Of a DNA stretch of 64,000 nucleotides, positions 31,399-41,231 are shown piece after piece. Position numbers and translations under genes: made by a program. Numbering within the stretch: position 1 is the stretch's first letter; each line of letters opens with the position of its first letter. The stretch lies in assembly GCF_965216805.1 (NCBI RefSeq), contig NZ_CBDCGN010000003.1, forward strand, positions 806,001 to 870,000, in the 5' to 3' direction. Below the pieces are notes generated by a model, which was not told the origin of the DNA, searched no databases, and was given only the letters and a program-made list of their open reading frames with translations. The stretch comes from Panacagrimonas sp965216805 (GTDB taxonomy: Bacteria; Pseudomonadota; Gammaproteobacteria; Nevskiales; Nevskiaceae).

Positions 31399-31959
31399 AT
31401 GGACCACTATCTGGACATCCGGCTGTTGCCCGATCCAGAGTTCTCGCCCACCCACCTGATGAATGCCCTGTTCGCCAAGCTGCACCGCGTGCTGGCGCAT
31501 CTTGGCAGTGACAACGTTGGAATCACGTTTCCCACTGCGCAAGGGCAGAAGCATGGGCTCGGAACCTGTATCAGGCTCCACGGAACCGAAGTGGCGCTTA
31601 AAGGACTCATGACCCACGAGTGGCTAGCTGGTGTGCGTGACCACGTCCGGTTATCCGCGATCACGATGGTGCCGACACATACTGGCTGGTGGCAGGTGCG
31701 TCGCGTCCAGGCCAAGAGTAATCCTGAGCGTTTGCGACGCCGCATGATGAAACGCAAAGGCTGCACCGCGGAGCAGGCAACGGCGGCGATTCCCGACGCG
31801 GCCGCCGAAATGCTGAACCTGCCGTTTCTGAGCGTACGCAGCAGCAGCACCGGGCAAGCTTTTCGCGTGTTCGTACGACAGAAACCGACCGAGTCGCCAG
31901 TTGGGGGCAAGTTCAACGCCTATGGCTTCAGCAGTACGGCGTCCCTACCGAGGTTCTGA
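31399..31959 (+). CDS. csy4: Csy4 (Cas6f) crRNA endoribonuclease
   Basis: 186 residues. It cuts the repeat hairpin and stays bound to the crRNA 3' end. The catalytic histidine is at position 29, as in P. aeruginosa Csy4 (AKLHRVL). An arginine-rich helix (SNPERLRRRMMKRKG) matches the element that docks in the hairpin groove. The C-terminus FNAYGFSSTASLPRF is a slightly altered form of the family's ending. The CRISPR leader and array follow directly on the same strand. Confidence 0.96.
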   Translation: MDHYLDIRLLPDPEFSPTHLMNALFAKLHRVLAHLGSDNVGITFPTAQGQKHGLGTCIRLHGTEVALKGLMTHEWLAGVRDHVRLSAITMVPTHTGWWQVRRVQAKSNPERLRRRMMKRKGCTAEQATAAIPDAAAEMLNLPFLSVRSSSTGQAFRVFVRQKPTESPVGGKFNAYGFSSTASLPRF

Positions 31960-32087
31960 CCCTTTTTTCTGATTGAACCAAGGGTTCATCATATTCAGTA
32001 GCTTGCATGCTGTCTGAGGACGATGGTCGGCGGAGCTTCTTTGCGCTTAGTGTTTACGGCAGAAGTATTTTTGCCAGTTTCGCTCTT
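31960..32087 (+). promoter_or_regulatory. CRISPR leader
   Basis: 128 bases between csy4 and the first repeat, more AT-rich than the surroundings. It starts with a T-run (CCCTTTTTTC) and a perfect inverted repeat TGAACC-AAG-GGTTCA (31974-31988). A TTTACGGCAGAAGTATTTTT stretch nearer the array could hold a -10 element. GCTCTT (32082-32087), touching the first repeat, resembles the core of an antitermination boxA. Leader position at this end fits the repeat orientation and identical leader-proximal repeats. No convincing IHF site was found by eye. Confidence 0.7.
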
Positions 32088-32360
32088 CTTCACTGCCGCG
32101 TAGGCAGCTCAGAAAAGGCCGATGACCGCCTCGTCAAGTGCATACGTCTTCACTGCCGCGTAGGCAGCTCAGAAATAGGTACGCGGAGAGGTCTACCGCA
32201 TCCTCCGCTTCACTGCCGCGTAGGCAGCTCAGAAACGAGGGCATTCTCAAATGGATCATGCCATCCGCTTCACTGCCGCGTAGGCAGCTCAGAAAGTCTG
32301 CTGTTGCTCGCGCTCGGCGGATGCGTCCTTCACTGCCGCGTAGGCAGCTCAGAAATACGC

Positions 32361-32390
32361 GCCCGGTCCCGGTTGGGGCCGGGCTTTCTT
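32361..32390 (+). terminator. Terminator-like hairpin formed by spacer 5
   Basis: Within spacer 5 (32356-32387), bases 32361-32370 pair with 32375-32384 (ten pairs, one of them G-U) around a GGTT loop. TTT at the spacer end plus CTT of the next repeat form a T-rich tail. It is oriented to act on the pre-crRNA transcript. Confidence 0.5.
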
Positions 32391-33424
32391 CACTGCCGCG
32401 TAGGCAGCTCAGAAATGGATCGAGGCCGACACGGCGGACGGTCGGCACTTCACTGCCGCGTAGGCAGCTCAGAAATCAAGGATCGCCCACTGCAAAAGCC
32501 GCTGAACCTTCACTGCCGCGTAGGCAGCTCAGAAAGTTTCGGAAGGCGCAAAGCAGGTTTTTGCCAACTTCACTGCCGCGTAGGCAGCTCAGAAAGCCGC
32601 CTGATTACAGGCATTCCCTTGCGGGTGCTTCACTGCCGCGTAGGCAGCTCAGAAATGCGCGGCAGCCAGCGACACCGGCCGCCCGAACTTCACTGCCGCG
32701 TAGGCAGCTCAGAAATTGCCCGGGCTTAGCCGACCGATTGCGGCAGGCTTCACTGCCGCGTAGGCAGCTCAGAAATGCGTAGCGGGCCGCAGGGCGCAGA
32801 GCGACTGCTTCACTGCCGCGTAGGCAGCTCAGAAATGCGTGAATGCGTGCGCGGGTATTCCGAACGAACTTCACTGCCGCGTAGGCAGCTCAGAAATGGC
32901 GCTATCTGGTCCGGCAACGCTACTGGCCCTTCACTGCCGCGTAGGCAGCTCAGAAATGACTGCTGCCGATCGCCCATTCCGTGCCCTGCTTCACTGCCGC
33001 GTAGGCAGCTCAGAAATCCAGGTCAACGGCGTTATCAACGCTGGTTTCCTTCACTGCCGCGTAGGCAGCTCAGAAATAGCGCGCGACGTGGTGCTGGACA
33101 TCACCGAACTTCACTGCCGCGTAGGCAGCTCAGAAATTGCCCATCTCACGCCGCAGCCGCATATCCGCCTTCACTGCCGCGTAGGCAGCTCAGAAAACGA
33201 GCTGGCCAAGCAATGCTCTTTCACCTCTCTTCACTGCCGCGTAGGCAGCTCAGAAAGTTCGCTCGCTGATATTGAGCATCGACGCGACCTTCACTGCCGC
33301 GTAGGCAGCTCAGAAATTGGCGTCAGATGAAACGGCCGTCTTGCACTCCTTCACTGCCGCGTAGGCAGCTCAGAAAAGGGCCGCCGCCGGGGACGCCTTC
33401 ACTGCCGCGTAGGCAGCTCAGAAA

Positions 33425-33456
33425 ACCCACAAAAAACCCCGCCGGAGCGGGGTGGG
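33425..33456 (-). terminator. Antisense terminator-like hairpin in spacer 23
   Basis: Read on the minus strand the spacer contains CCCCGC-TCCG-GCGGGG followed by TTTTTT, a canonical intrinsic terminator. It was probably captured from a foreign terminator and would stop transcription running antisense to the array. Confidence 0.5.
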
Positions 33457-36400
33457 CTTCACTGCCGCGTAGGCAGCTCAGAAAGTGGCGGATAACGGCG
33501 TCCCCGGCTCTCACGCCTTCACTGCCGCGTAGGCAGCTCAGAAAATACTGCGGGAAGGCCGGCACCCCGTATTCATCTTCACTGCCGCGTAGGCAGCTCA
33601 GAAAGAGACACAGGCCAGTAATCCATCGCGCGGAGCCTTCACTGCCGCGTAGGCAGCTCAGAAATGTTTCGTAAACGAACTTTGGCTTCACGCGGCCTTC
33701 ACTGCCGCGTAGGCAGCTCAGAAATCCAGAAGATCAGCGAGCAGTCGCCCGCTTTCCTTCACTGCCGCGTAGGCAGCTCAGAAAACTTCGGTCGGGGTCC
33801 GATAGGAGGCCAGCGCCTTCACTGCCGCGTAGGCAGCTCAGAAATGCGAGAATCCTCTCGACGTTGCGCTTGCAGACTTCACTGCCGCGTAGGCAGCTCA
33901 GAAACTCGGCGCCGGTGCGGTGACCTATGCCGCGGACTTCACTGCCGCGTAGGCAGCTCAGAAATGTGATCTCGGACCACGGAACCTTGCTGAAAACTTC
34001 ACTGCCGCGTAGGCAGCTCAGAAACGGCCCGCTTGCCGGCCGGCACATGATCAGTGCCTTCACTGCCGCGTAGGCAGCTCAGAAAATGACCAGATACCGC
34101 CGCATCTGTGACCGGATCTTCACTGCCGCGTAGGCAGCTCAGAAACGAACCTGTATCACCTGCCTGAACACGGATTGCTTCACTGCCGCGTAGGCAGCTC
34201 AGAAATCGCCTCCCCACCAATAACGAACTTGGTAGCTCTTCACTGCCGCGTAGGCAGCTCAGAAATTACAGCAGGACAGCATCCGCGCGCGCACTTGCTT
34301 CACTGCCGCGTAGGCAGCTCAGAAAGCGGAGGAAGGCAAGCGGGCCGCTCAGGAACACTTCACTGCCGCGTAGGCAGCTCAGAAAATTGGCGTCACCAGA
34401 CTTTGGCCCCTCGCCGACTTCACTGCCGCGTAGGCAGCTCAGAAACGACCGCAGCAGAAACGCGGAAGGAGATGCTACTTCACTGCCGCGTAGGCAGCTC
34501 AGAAAGTAATGGCATAACCAGTAAAGCGCTTTCCTGCCTTCACTGCCGCGTAGGCAGCTCAGAAATTTCGAGAATCCTCGCGAGGGCTCGCGCAATCCTT
34601 CACTGCCGCGTAGGCAGCTCAGAAATCAGAGAGCGCGCTCATGTCAGGCCCCCTCGCCTTCACTGCCGCGTAGGCAGCTCAGAAAATAAGCCAATAGCCA
34701 ATAGCCAAGAAAAAGAACTTCACTGCCGCGTAGGCAGCTCAGAAACACGATCTGGCAAAGAAGTGGAAGGCTCTCCACTTCACTGCCGCGTAGGCAGCTC
34801 AGAAATACCTGAACACGGATTGACGGTGCTACTTGGCCTTCACTGCCGCGTAGGCAGCTCAGAAATGCCCGCCTTCCAGGCTGATCTGGTTGTACAGCTT
34901 CACTGCCGCGTAGGCAGCTCAGAAAGTCAAGGGAAAAGAATTTCTTCAGAACCTTGTCTTCACTGCCGCGTAGGCAGCTCAGAAACTGATCGAGATCAAG
35001 GATGGCCGGAAGTCGGCCCTTCACTGCCGCGTAGGCAGCTCAGAAATTCCGCGGCGAAACTGAGCGCGATAACCCGGGCTTCACTGCCGCGTAGGCAGCT
35101 CAGAAAGATAATGATCGACTCAGGCAATAGCTCATACGCTTCACTGCCGCGTAGGCAGCTCAGAAAAATAGCTGGGAGACGCTGATCCCGACAGTGCGCT
35201 TCACTGCCGCGTAGGCAGCTCAGAAAGCGCCGGGAACCTGAGCCTGGCCGAGATCGGCCTTCACTGCCGCGTAGGCAGCTCAGAAAATAGAGCGGGAGAT
35301 CGATGTCGAGACGGCCAGCCTTCACTGCCGCGTAGGCAGCTCAGAAATGGATCGAGGCCGACACGGCGGACGGTCGGCACTTCACTGCCGCGTAGGCAGC
35401 TCAGAAAGGCGTGGTGCGCCGCTATGGACCGAGCCCGGACTTCACTGCCGCGTAGGCAGCTCAGAAACGGCGGCCTTCTCGATTACGAGCCGCCCAGGCC
35501 TTCACTGCCGCGTAGGCAGCTCAGAAAGCCCCGATCCTGCCGGCGCAGGTGCCGCAAGGCTTCACTGCCGCGTAGGCAGCTCAGAAATTGTCCCAAACAA
35601 TCGCGCCGCCTTGCAGCTTCTTCACTGCCGCGTAGGCAGCTCAGAAAATTCGGTGCCGACGTGATCGAACGAGTCCCGGCTTCACTGCCGCGTAGGCAGC
35701 TCAGAAATGTCACGCGCTGTCACGCTCCGTCACGCAGGACTTCACTGCCGCGTAGGCAGCTCAGAAAAGCACCCAGGTGGACCTGACCGACGCGGCCGAC
35801 TTCACTGCCGCGTAGGCAGCTCAGAAATCCGCGCACTGGCGCGCCCATTCCAGTTCGACCTTCACTGCCGCGTAGGCAGCTCAGAAAAACGCGGAGACAG
35901 CGACCCGATGCGGTCCATGCTTCACTGCCGCGTAGGCAGCTCAGAAATGACGTGACGACAAAGCTCGGCGGCGTCGAGACTTCACTGCCGCGTAGGCAGC
36001 TCAGAAAAGTCGGATTCTCGCGCGTGCTGGCCAGCGTCAGCTTCACTGCCGCGTAGGCAGCTCAGAAAGCCTCGAACGGGCAGACGATGACCATTCGGAA
36101 CTTCACTGCCGCGTAGGCAGCTCAGAAATGGACGACCTGAGGGACAGGCCGGACCAATACCTTCACTGCCGCGTAGGCAGCTCAGAAAGCCAGGACAAAC
36201 GGCAATGGCAACGCACAGACCTTCACTGCCGCGTAGGCAGCTCAGAAATTGCCCATGTTCCAGAACACGTCCAGCCACAGCTTCACTGCCGCGTAGGCAG
36301 CTCAGAAATATGACCAGCCCTATGGCGAGGCGCTGTTCTCCTTCACTGCCGCGTAGGCAGCTCAGAAATTTTCCAGTGCCGCAGGGGCGAGGTTCGATAC

Positions 36401-39400
36401 CTTCACTGCCGCGTAGGCAGCTCAGAAAATGCCCACAGCATGGCATCGCCGTGGCGGATACTTCACTGCCGCGTAGGCAGCTCAGAAAACTCCCTCACCT
36501 CGGTTTCGACGATCATCGCCCTTCACTGCCGCGTAGGCAGCTCAGAAATTCCCGGCTGATCTCTAGCTTCGAGGCGAAATCTTCACTGCCGCGTAGGCAG
36601 CTCAGAAAACCTCAAGCGCCTGGGCATGGCGGACCTGGTGCTTCACTGCCGCGTAGGCAGCTCAGAAAGGATGGCTCGATGCGGCAGATGTACGTGGGCA
36701 CTTCACTGCCGCGTAGGCAGCTCAGAAATGGGCAATGAGCCGCAGGGCGACATCGGCAAGCTTCACTGCCGCGTAGGCAGCTCAGAAAACTACCTGCAGG
36801 CCATCGACAGCGGGCTGAGCCTTCACTGCCGCGTAGGCAGCTCAGAAATACCTGAACACGGCTTGACGGTGCTACTTGGCCTTCACTGCCGCGTAGGCAG
36901 CTCAGAAATGCGCGTGCTGCTGCCGATGTGCCCGCCGGATCTTCACTGCCGCGTAGGCAGCTCAGAAATGGCTGCGCAATCGTTACGCCAGCGCGGCTAC
37001 CTTCACTGCCGCGTAGGCAGCTCAGAAATAGGGGTCATGGACACCGGGCAGGCTCTTACGCTTCACTGCCGCGTAGGCAGCTCAGAAATTACGGCGACAT
37101 GGTTGGCGATACCCGCCACTCTTCACTGCCGCGTAGGCAGCTCAGAAAACCAGCAGCGACAGCGGCGCTTTGCGGTGCATCTTCACTGCCGCGTAGGCAG
37201 CTCAGAAATTCCAGCGCAACGCGATCGATGAACTCCTCATCTTCACTGCCGCGTAGGCAGCTCAGAAATGCGGACGCCAACGCATACAGTGCCGTTGTCG
37301 CTTCACTGCCGCGTAGGCAGCTCAGAAAACGCCCAGGTCCATCTTCGGCAGCCAGATCAGCTTCACTGCCGCGTAGGCAGCTCAGAAATTGACCGCGGAG
37401 ATGCTGGCCGGCCGGGTGATCTTCACTGCCGCGTAGGCAGCTCAGAAAATCACGCGCGGTGCCGAGAACTGCTATGACGGCTTCACTGCCGCGTAGGCAG
37501 CTCAGAAATCGAGGAAGACGACCGCCGCCACGCCGTGGTGCTTCACTGCCGCGAAGGCAGCTCAGAAATGTGCAGCAAGGCGGAGAGATCTGCTCTTACT
37601 CTTCACTGCCGCGTAGGCAGCTCAGAAAGCCTCGAAATCCGCGAACGCGGCCGTGGGGTGCTTCACTGCCGCGTAGGCAGCTCAGAAACTCGGCGCGATG
37701 CGCGCTGCACTGCACGGGGTCTTCACTGCCGCGTAGGCAGCTGAGAAATGACTCGCACGGTGCAGCGTTGGGGCGTGCGCCTTCACTGCCGCGTAGGCAG
37801 CTCAGAAAGTCAGCGCGCCGCAGTCTTTCGCCGCGTCGATCTTCACTGCCGCGTAGGCAGCTCAGAAAAGCGCCTCTAAGCCATACTCGCCTTCGTATCT
37901 CTTCACTGCCGCGTAGGCAGCTCAGAAAAGGCAGCCGCGATGAATATGCGGCGCCGAGTGCTTCACTGCCGCGTAGGCAGCTCAGAAATTCCCCTTCAGG
38001 AATTCGAGGTAGTCCATTAGCTTCACTGCCGCGTAGGCAGCTCAGAAACGCCGTATTCGCGAAGCCTTAGCTGCGGTCGACTTCACTGCCGCGTAGGCAG
38101 CTCAGAAATACCGCGCCGGCCTGCAAGTGCGCCTGGCCATCTTCACTGCCGCGTAGGCAGCTCAGAAAATCCGAGTTCTTCGAGCTTGGCGCCGATCAGC
38201 CTTCACTGCCGCGTAGGCAGCTCAGAAAATGTGCAATCCCCAGCGTGCGGCACCGAACAGCTTCACTGCCGCGTAGGCAGCTCAGAAATCGCGCATCGAT
38301 GAGCTGTGGGAGAAGTCCGACTTCACTGCCGCGTAGGCAGCTCAGAAACGGCGTGTTTATCGTCGTCGTCGCGCCCTTCGTCTTCACTGCCGCGTAGGCA
38401 GCTCAGAAATTGACGATCTCAGCCTGCAGGCTGGCCAATTGCTTCACTGCCGCGTAGGCAGCTCAGAAATCGTCCCGCACCTGATCGGCCGTCATGATCT
38501 TCTTCACTGCCGCGTAGGCAGCTCAGAAATTCCAGGGCCTGCTTCGGCAGCCCCTCCCAGACTTCACTGCCGCGTAGGCAGCTCAGAAAGTCTCCTTGTC
38601 GTCGTCATCGGTCACGAGGGCCTTCACTGCCGCGTAGGCAGCTCAGAAATACGACGGCCTCACGGCCGCCGTCGACTGGTCCTTCACTGCCGCGTAGGCA
38701 GCTCAGAAATGACCGACACGCGGTGCCGCGACGGCCGCGACCTTCACTGCCGCGTAGGCAGCTCAGAAAAACGGAAGACCCGTCCGGGACAGGGGCCTCG
38801 GCTTCACTGCCGCGTAGGCAGCTCAGAAAACCATCGCGCCCACCGCGATGGCTCAGACCACCTTCACTGCCGCGTAGGCAGCTCAGAAATGGGCGTCCAT
38901 GAGGCCACCGTCAGCCGCGTGCTTCACTGCCGCGTAGGCAGCTCAGAAAGCAAAAGGGGCAGGCGATACCTGTCGCGTCTCCTTCACTGCCGCGTAGGCA
39001 GCTCAGAAAGTCGGAACATCCCCGGCCACCGGCACCACCGCCTTCACTGCCGCGTAGGCAGCTCAGAAAATTGACGTGAGCCCGGAAAGTGGGGGGCGAT
39101 TCTTCACTGCCGCGTAGGCAGCTCAGAAATGCAGCGGCTGGGTGTAGCCGTCAAGGTCGAGCTTCACTGCCGCGTAGGCAGCTCAGAAACATCAGGGCTG
39201 TGCACGCAATCGCGGTACACCCTTCACTGCCGCGTAGGCAGCTCAGAAAGCTACCCGCTGCGCCCCATGCGCGTGCAGGACCTTCACTGCCGCGTAGGCA
39301 GCTCAGAAAGATCACGTGACCACCCGCCCCAGGCACATGGCCTTCACTGCCGCGTAGGCAGCTCAGAAATGTACCTCGCGCTCGATGGCCTCCGCCCGAC

Positions 39401-40100
39401 GCTTCACTGCCGCGTAGGCAGCTCAGAAAGCTGATGCTGCCCAGTTCCTGCAGCACCTCGCCCTTCACTGCCGCGTAGGCAGCTCAGAAATGGTGCGCAG
39501 GCGCGCCGCCGAGCAGGCCATGCTTCACTGCCGCGTAGGCAGCTCAGAAACCGCTGGTGGTCGTGAGCTGCCCGGCGTTGACCTTCACTGCCGCGTAGGC
39601 AGCTCAGAAAGTCAAGGCGCTGGGCAAGAGCGAGGCCTGGGTCTTCACTGCCGCGTAGGCAGCTCAGAAACTGGAACGGTCGTTAAACGATGACCCCCGC
39701 GACCTTCACTGCCGCGTAGGCAGCTCAGAAAGCCATCCTTCGCACCGAGGGCGCCTGGCTAAGCTTCACTGCCGCGTAGGCAGCTCAGAAATCGACGCGC
39801 CGGCCAACGACGCCGGTGCAGCCCTTCACTGCCGCGTAGGCAGCTCAGAAAACCGGCGCCGGCATGGCCGGCAGCGGCAGGGTCTTCACTGCCGCGTAGG
39901 CAGCTCAGAAAGCGGCCATTGACTCGTCCTGCGTGGTCACCTGCTTCACTGCCGCGTAGGCAGCTCAGAAAAACATCCTGGCGACCCGCGCCGGCATCTA
40001 CGACTTCACTGCCGCGTAGGCAGCTCAGAAAAGGATCGACGTGATCATCTTGCCGCGCTGGGCCTTCACTGCCGCGTAGGCAGCTCAGAAACCCCTCGGG

Positions 40101-40814
40101 CTATAGGTCCGCCAAATCGTCGGCGCCGCCGCCTCGGCGAAGCAGCCGCGGGAGTTGTGCCAGCGATTGAATGACGGCGTGAGGCTGACCTGGGAGTTGC
40201 TCTGGCCGTTGGTCGTAGCGATTGCACCAGGCGACGCGAAATCCAAAATGAGCGGCGCCCGCCGCGTCCCAGCCGTTGGAAGATACGAAAGCGATGTGCT
40301 CTCGACGGACTCCGAAACGCTTCTCGGCGAGTTCGTAGACGCTCGGATGCGGCTTGAACACGCCTACCTCCGCGACCGAAAGGATCAAGTCCAATAAACC
40401 GGACAGACCCGCGTGCTGGCAGCCGGTGACGATCATTTCGGGCGATCCGTTAGTGAGAATGCCGGTCTTGTAGCCCAGAGCGCGTATCTCACGCAGAGCC
40501 GGCGCGGCGTCCGCAAAGGGCGATAGCTGCTGGTACAGGTTCATGAGGCGGGATCGCAGGGCGGGATCGTCGATTTGAAGCGTCTCCAGCGCGTAGTCCA
40601 AGGCCTCGCCAGTGACTTGCCAGAACGGGACATAGGCGCCCATGAGGGACCTTAGCCACGTGTATTGAACCTGCTTCGAGCGCCATAGATCGGACAGCTT
40701 CTCGGCACGAGTACCGAGCACGTCTCGCGCCTGGTCAGCGGCGGAGTTGAAGTCGAGCAACGTGCCATACGCGTCGAACACGCAGGCCTCGATACCATCG
40801 AATGCAGGGCTCAT
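40101..40814 (-). CDS. Type II haloacid dehalogenase (HAD superfamily)
   Basis: 237 residues. The nucleophile aspartate is D14 in ACVFDAYGTLLDF, the motif of L-2-haloacid dehalogenases. Motif II is GILTNGSPEM, the lysine is in VGVFKPHPSVYEL, and the SSNGWDAAGAAHFGF block is typical of this branch, which removes halogen from 2-haloalkanoic acids through an aspartyl ester. The length fits. The gene points towards the CRISPR array and its stop is only nine bases from the last repeat, so the array end is abrupt. A physiological haloacid substrate is not shown. Confidence 0.9.
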   Translation of the reverse strand: MSPAFDGIEACVFDAYGTLLDFNSAADQARDVLGTRAEKLSDLWRSKQVQYTWLRSLMGAYVPFWQVTGEALDYALETLQIDDPALRSRLMNLYQQLSPFADAAPALREIRALGYKTGILTNGSPEMIVTGCQHAGLSGLLDLILSVAEVGVFKPHPSVYELAEKRFGVRREHIAFVSSNGWDAAGAAHFGFRVAWCNRYDQRPEQLPGQPHAVIQSLAQLPRLLRRGGGADDLADL

Positions 40815-41023
40815 GTCGGTTTCAGTTCGAATAATGGAATTGGATGCTCAACTAACCTGTCGAGCTCGGCATCACTTAAGTGCACGCGGTACGGGAAGGC
40901 CTCAACGATGCCACGCTCGACGTTATTCTGACGAGACTCTCGTAGACGTTCTGACTCACTCAGCTCGATAATCGGGGCCGGCGAGTGCCAACTGTTCCTC
41001 AAGCAAGGCAGCTGTCCGCACAC
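40811..41023 (-). CDS. Doubtful small protein upstream of the dehalogenase
   Basis: 70 codons ending in an ATGA overlap with the dehalogenase start, which is the main argument for coding. The composition (VEAFPYRVHLSDAELDRLVEH) is protein-like but matches no family I know. It could be a remnant of a larger gene. The surrounding 40815-41231 region holds nothing else I can support except a hairpin. Confidence 0.3.
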   Translation of the reverse strand: MCGQLPCLRNSWHSPAPIIELSESERLRESRQNNVERGIVEAFPYRVHLSDAELDRLVEHPIPLFELKPT

Positions 41024-41151
41024 AGAAAACCCGTTGCCTGCTGGGTTGGAAGATAGCGTCCGCCGACTACGCAGACGATCTCTCCACTAGCCGCGTCTCG
41101 GGTGATGCGCGTCAGTGCGTCATTCGATCGCTTCGCGACATGTGTTGTACA

Positions 41152-41220
41152 GAAGAGGAAGGCCCAAGAGCCGAACGCGCACTGGTCATTTCTGTTTGTG
41201 CGTGCGGCTCTTTCCTCTTC
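41152..41220 (-). terminator. Hairpin downstream of the thiolase gene
   Basis: Long imperfect stem: GAAGAGGAA plus AAGAGCCG on the left pair with CGGCTCTT and TTCCTCTTC on the right, with a five-base bulge (GGCCC). On the minus strand it lies 12 bases after the thiolase stop. The thymine-rich tail is weak, so function as a terminator is likely but not certain. Confidence 0.5.
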
Positions 41221-41231
41221 GAGCGGCTTTG

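Larger units (their letters stand above)
32088..40091 (+). CRISPR. Type I-F CRISPR array, 134 repeats and 133 spacers
   Basis: 28-base repeats with hairpin core CTGCCGCGTAGGCAG, preceded by CTTCA and followed by CTCAGAAA, the I-F pattern cut by Csy4 after the hairpin to leave the 8-base handle CUCAGAAA. The unit is 60 bases. Nearly all spacers are 32 bases; eight are 33 (ending before the repeats at 32869, 34058, 35019, 35320, 36041, 38382, 39463 and 39704) and one is 20 (33377-33396). Counting repeat starts from 32088 to 40064 gives 133 intervals. Only two variant repeats were seen: T to A at 37554 and C to G at 37743. The final repeat is perfect. Spacer 6 (32416) and spacer 55 (35348) are identical. 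Confidence 0.98.

Noticed and set aside
32007..39693. Long open reading frames across the CRISPR array in several frames, encoding repeats such as LHCRVGSSE, SLPRRQLRN or FLSCLRGSE
   Set aside because: The 60-base repeat unit is a multiple of three and the repeat has few stops, so open frames arise automatically. They change frame wherever a spacer is 33 or 20 bases, and have no ribosome sites.
22606..41231. attL/attR direct repeats framing a CRISPR-bearing island
   Set aside because: No second copy of the tRNA-Arg 3' end and no integrase gene was found in the window; only the position suggests an island.
40092..41231. tracrRNA or additional cas genes beyond the distal array end
   Set aside because: Type I-F needs no tracrRNA, and the genes here are a dehalogenase and a doubtful small ORF.
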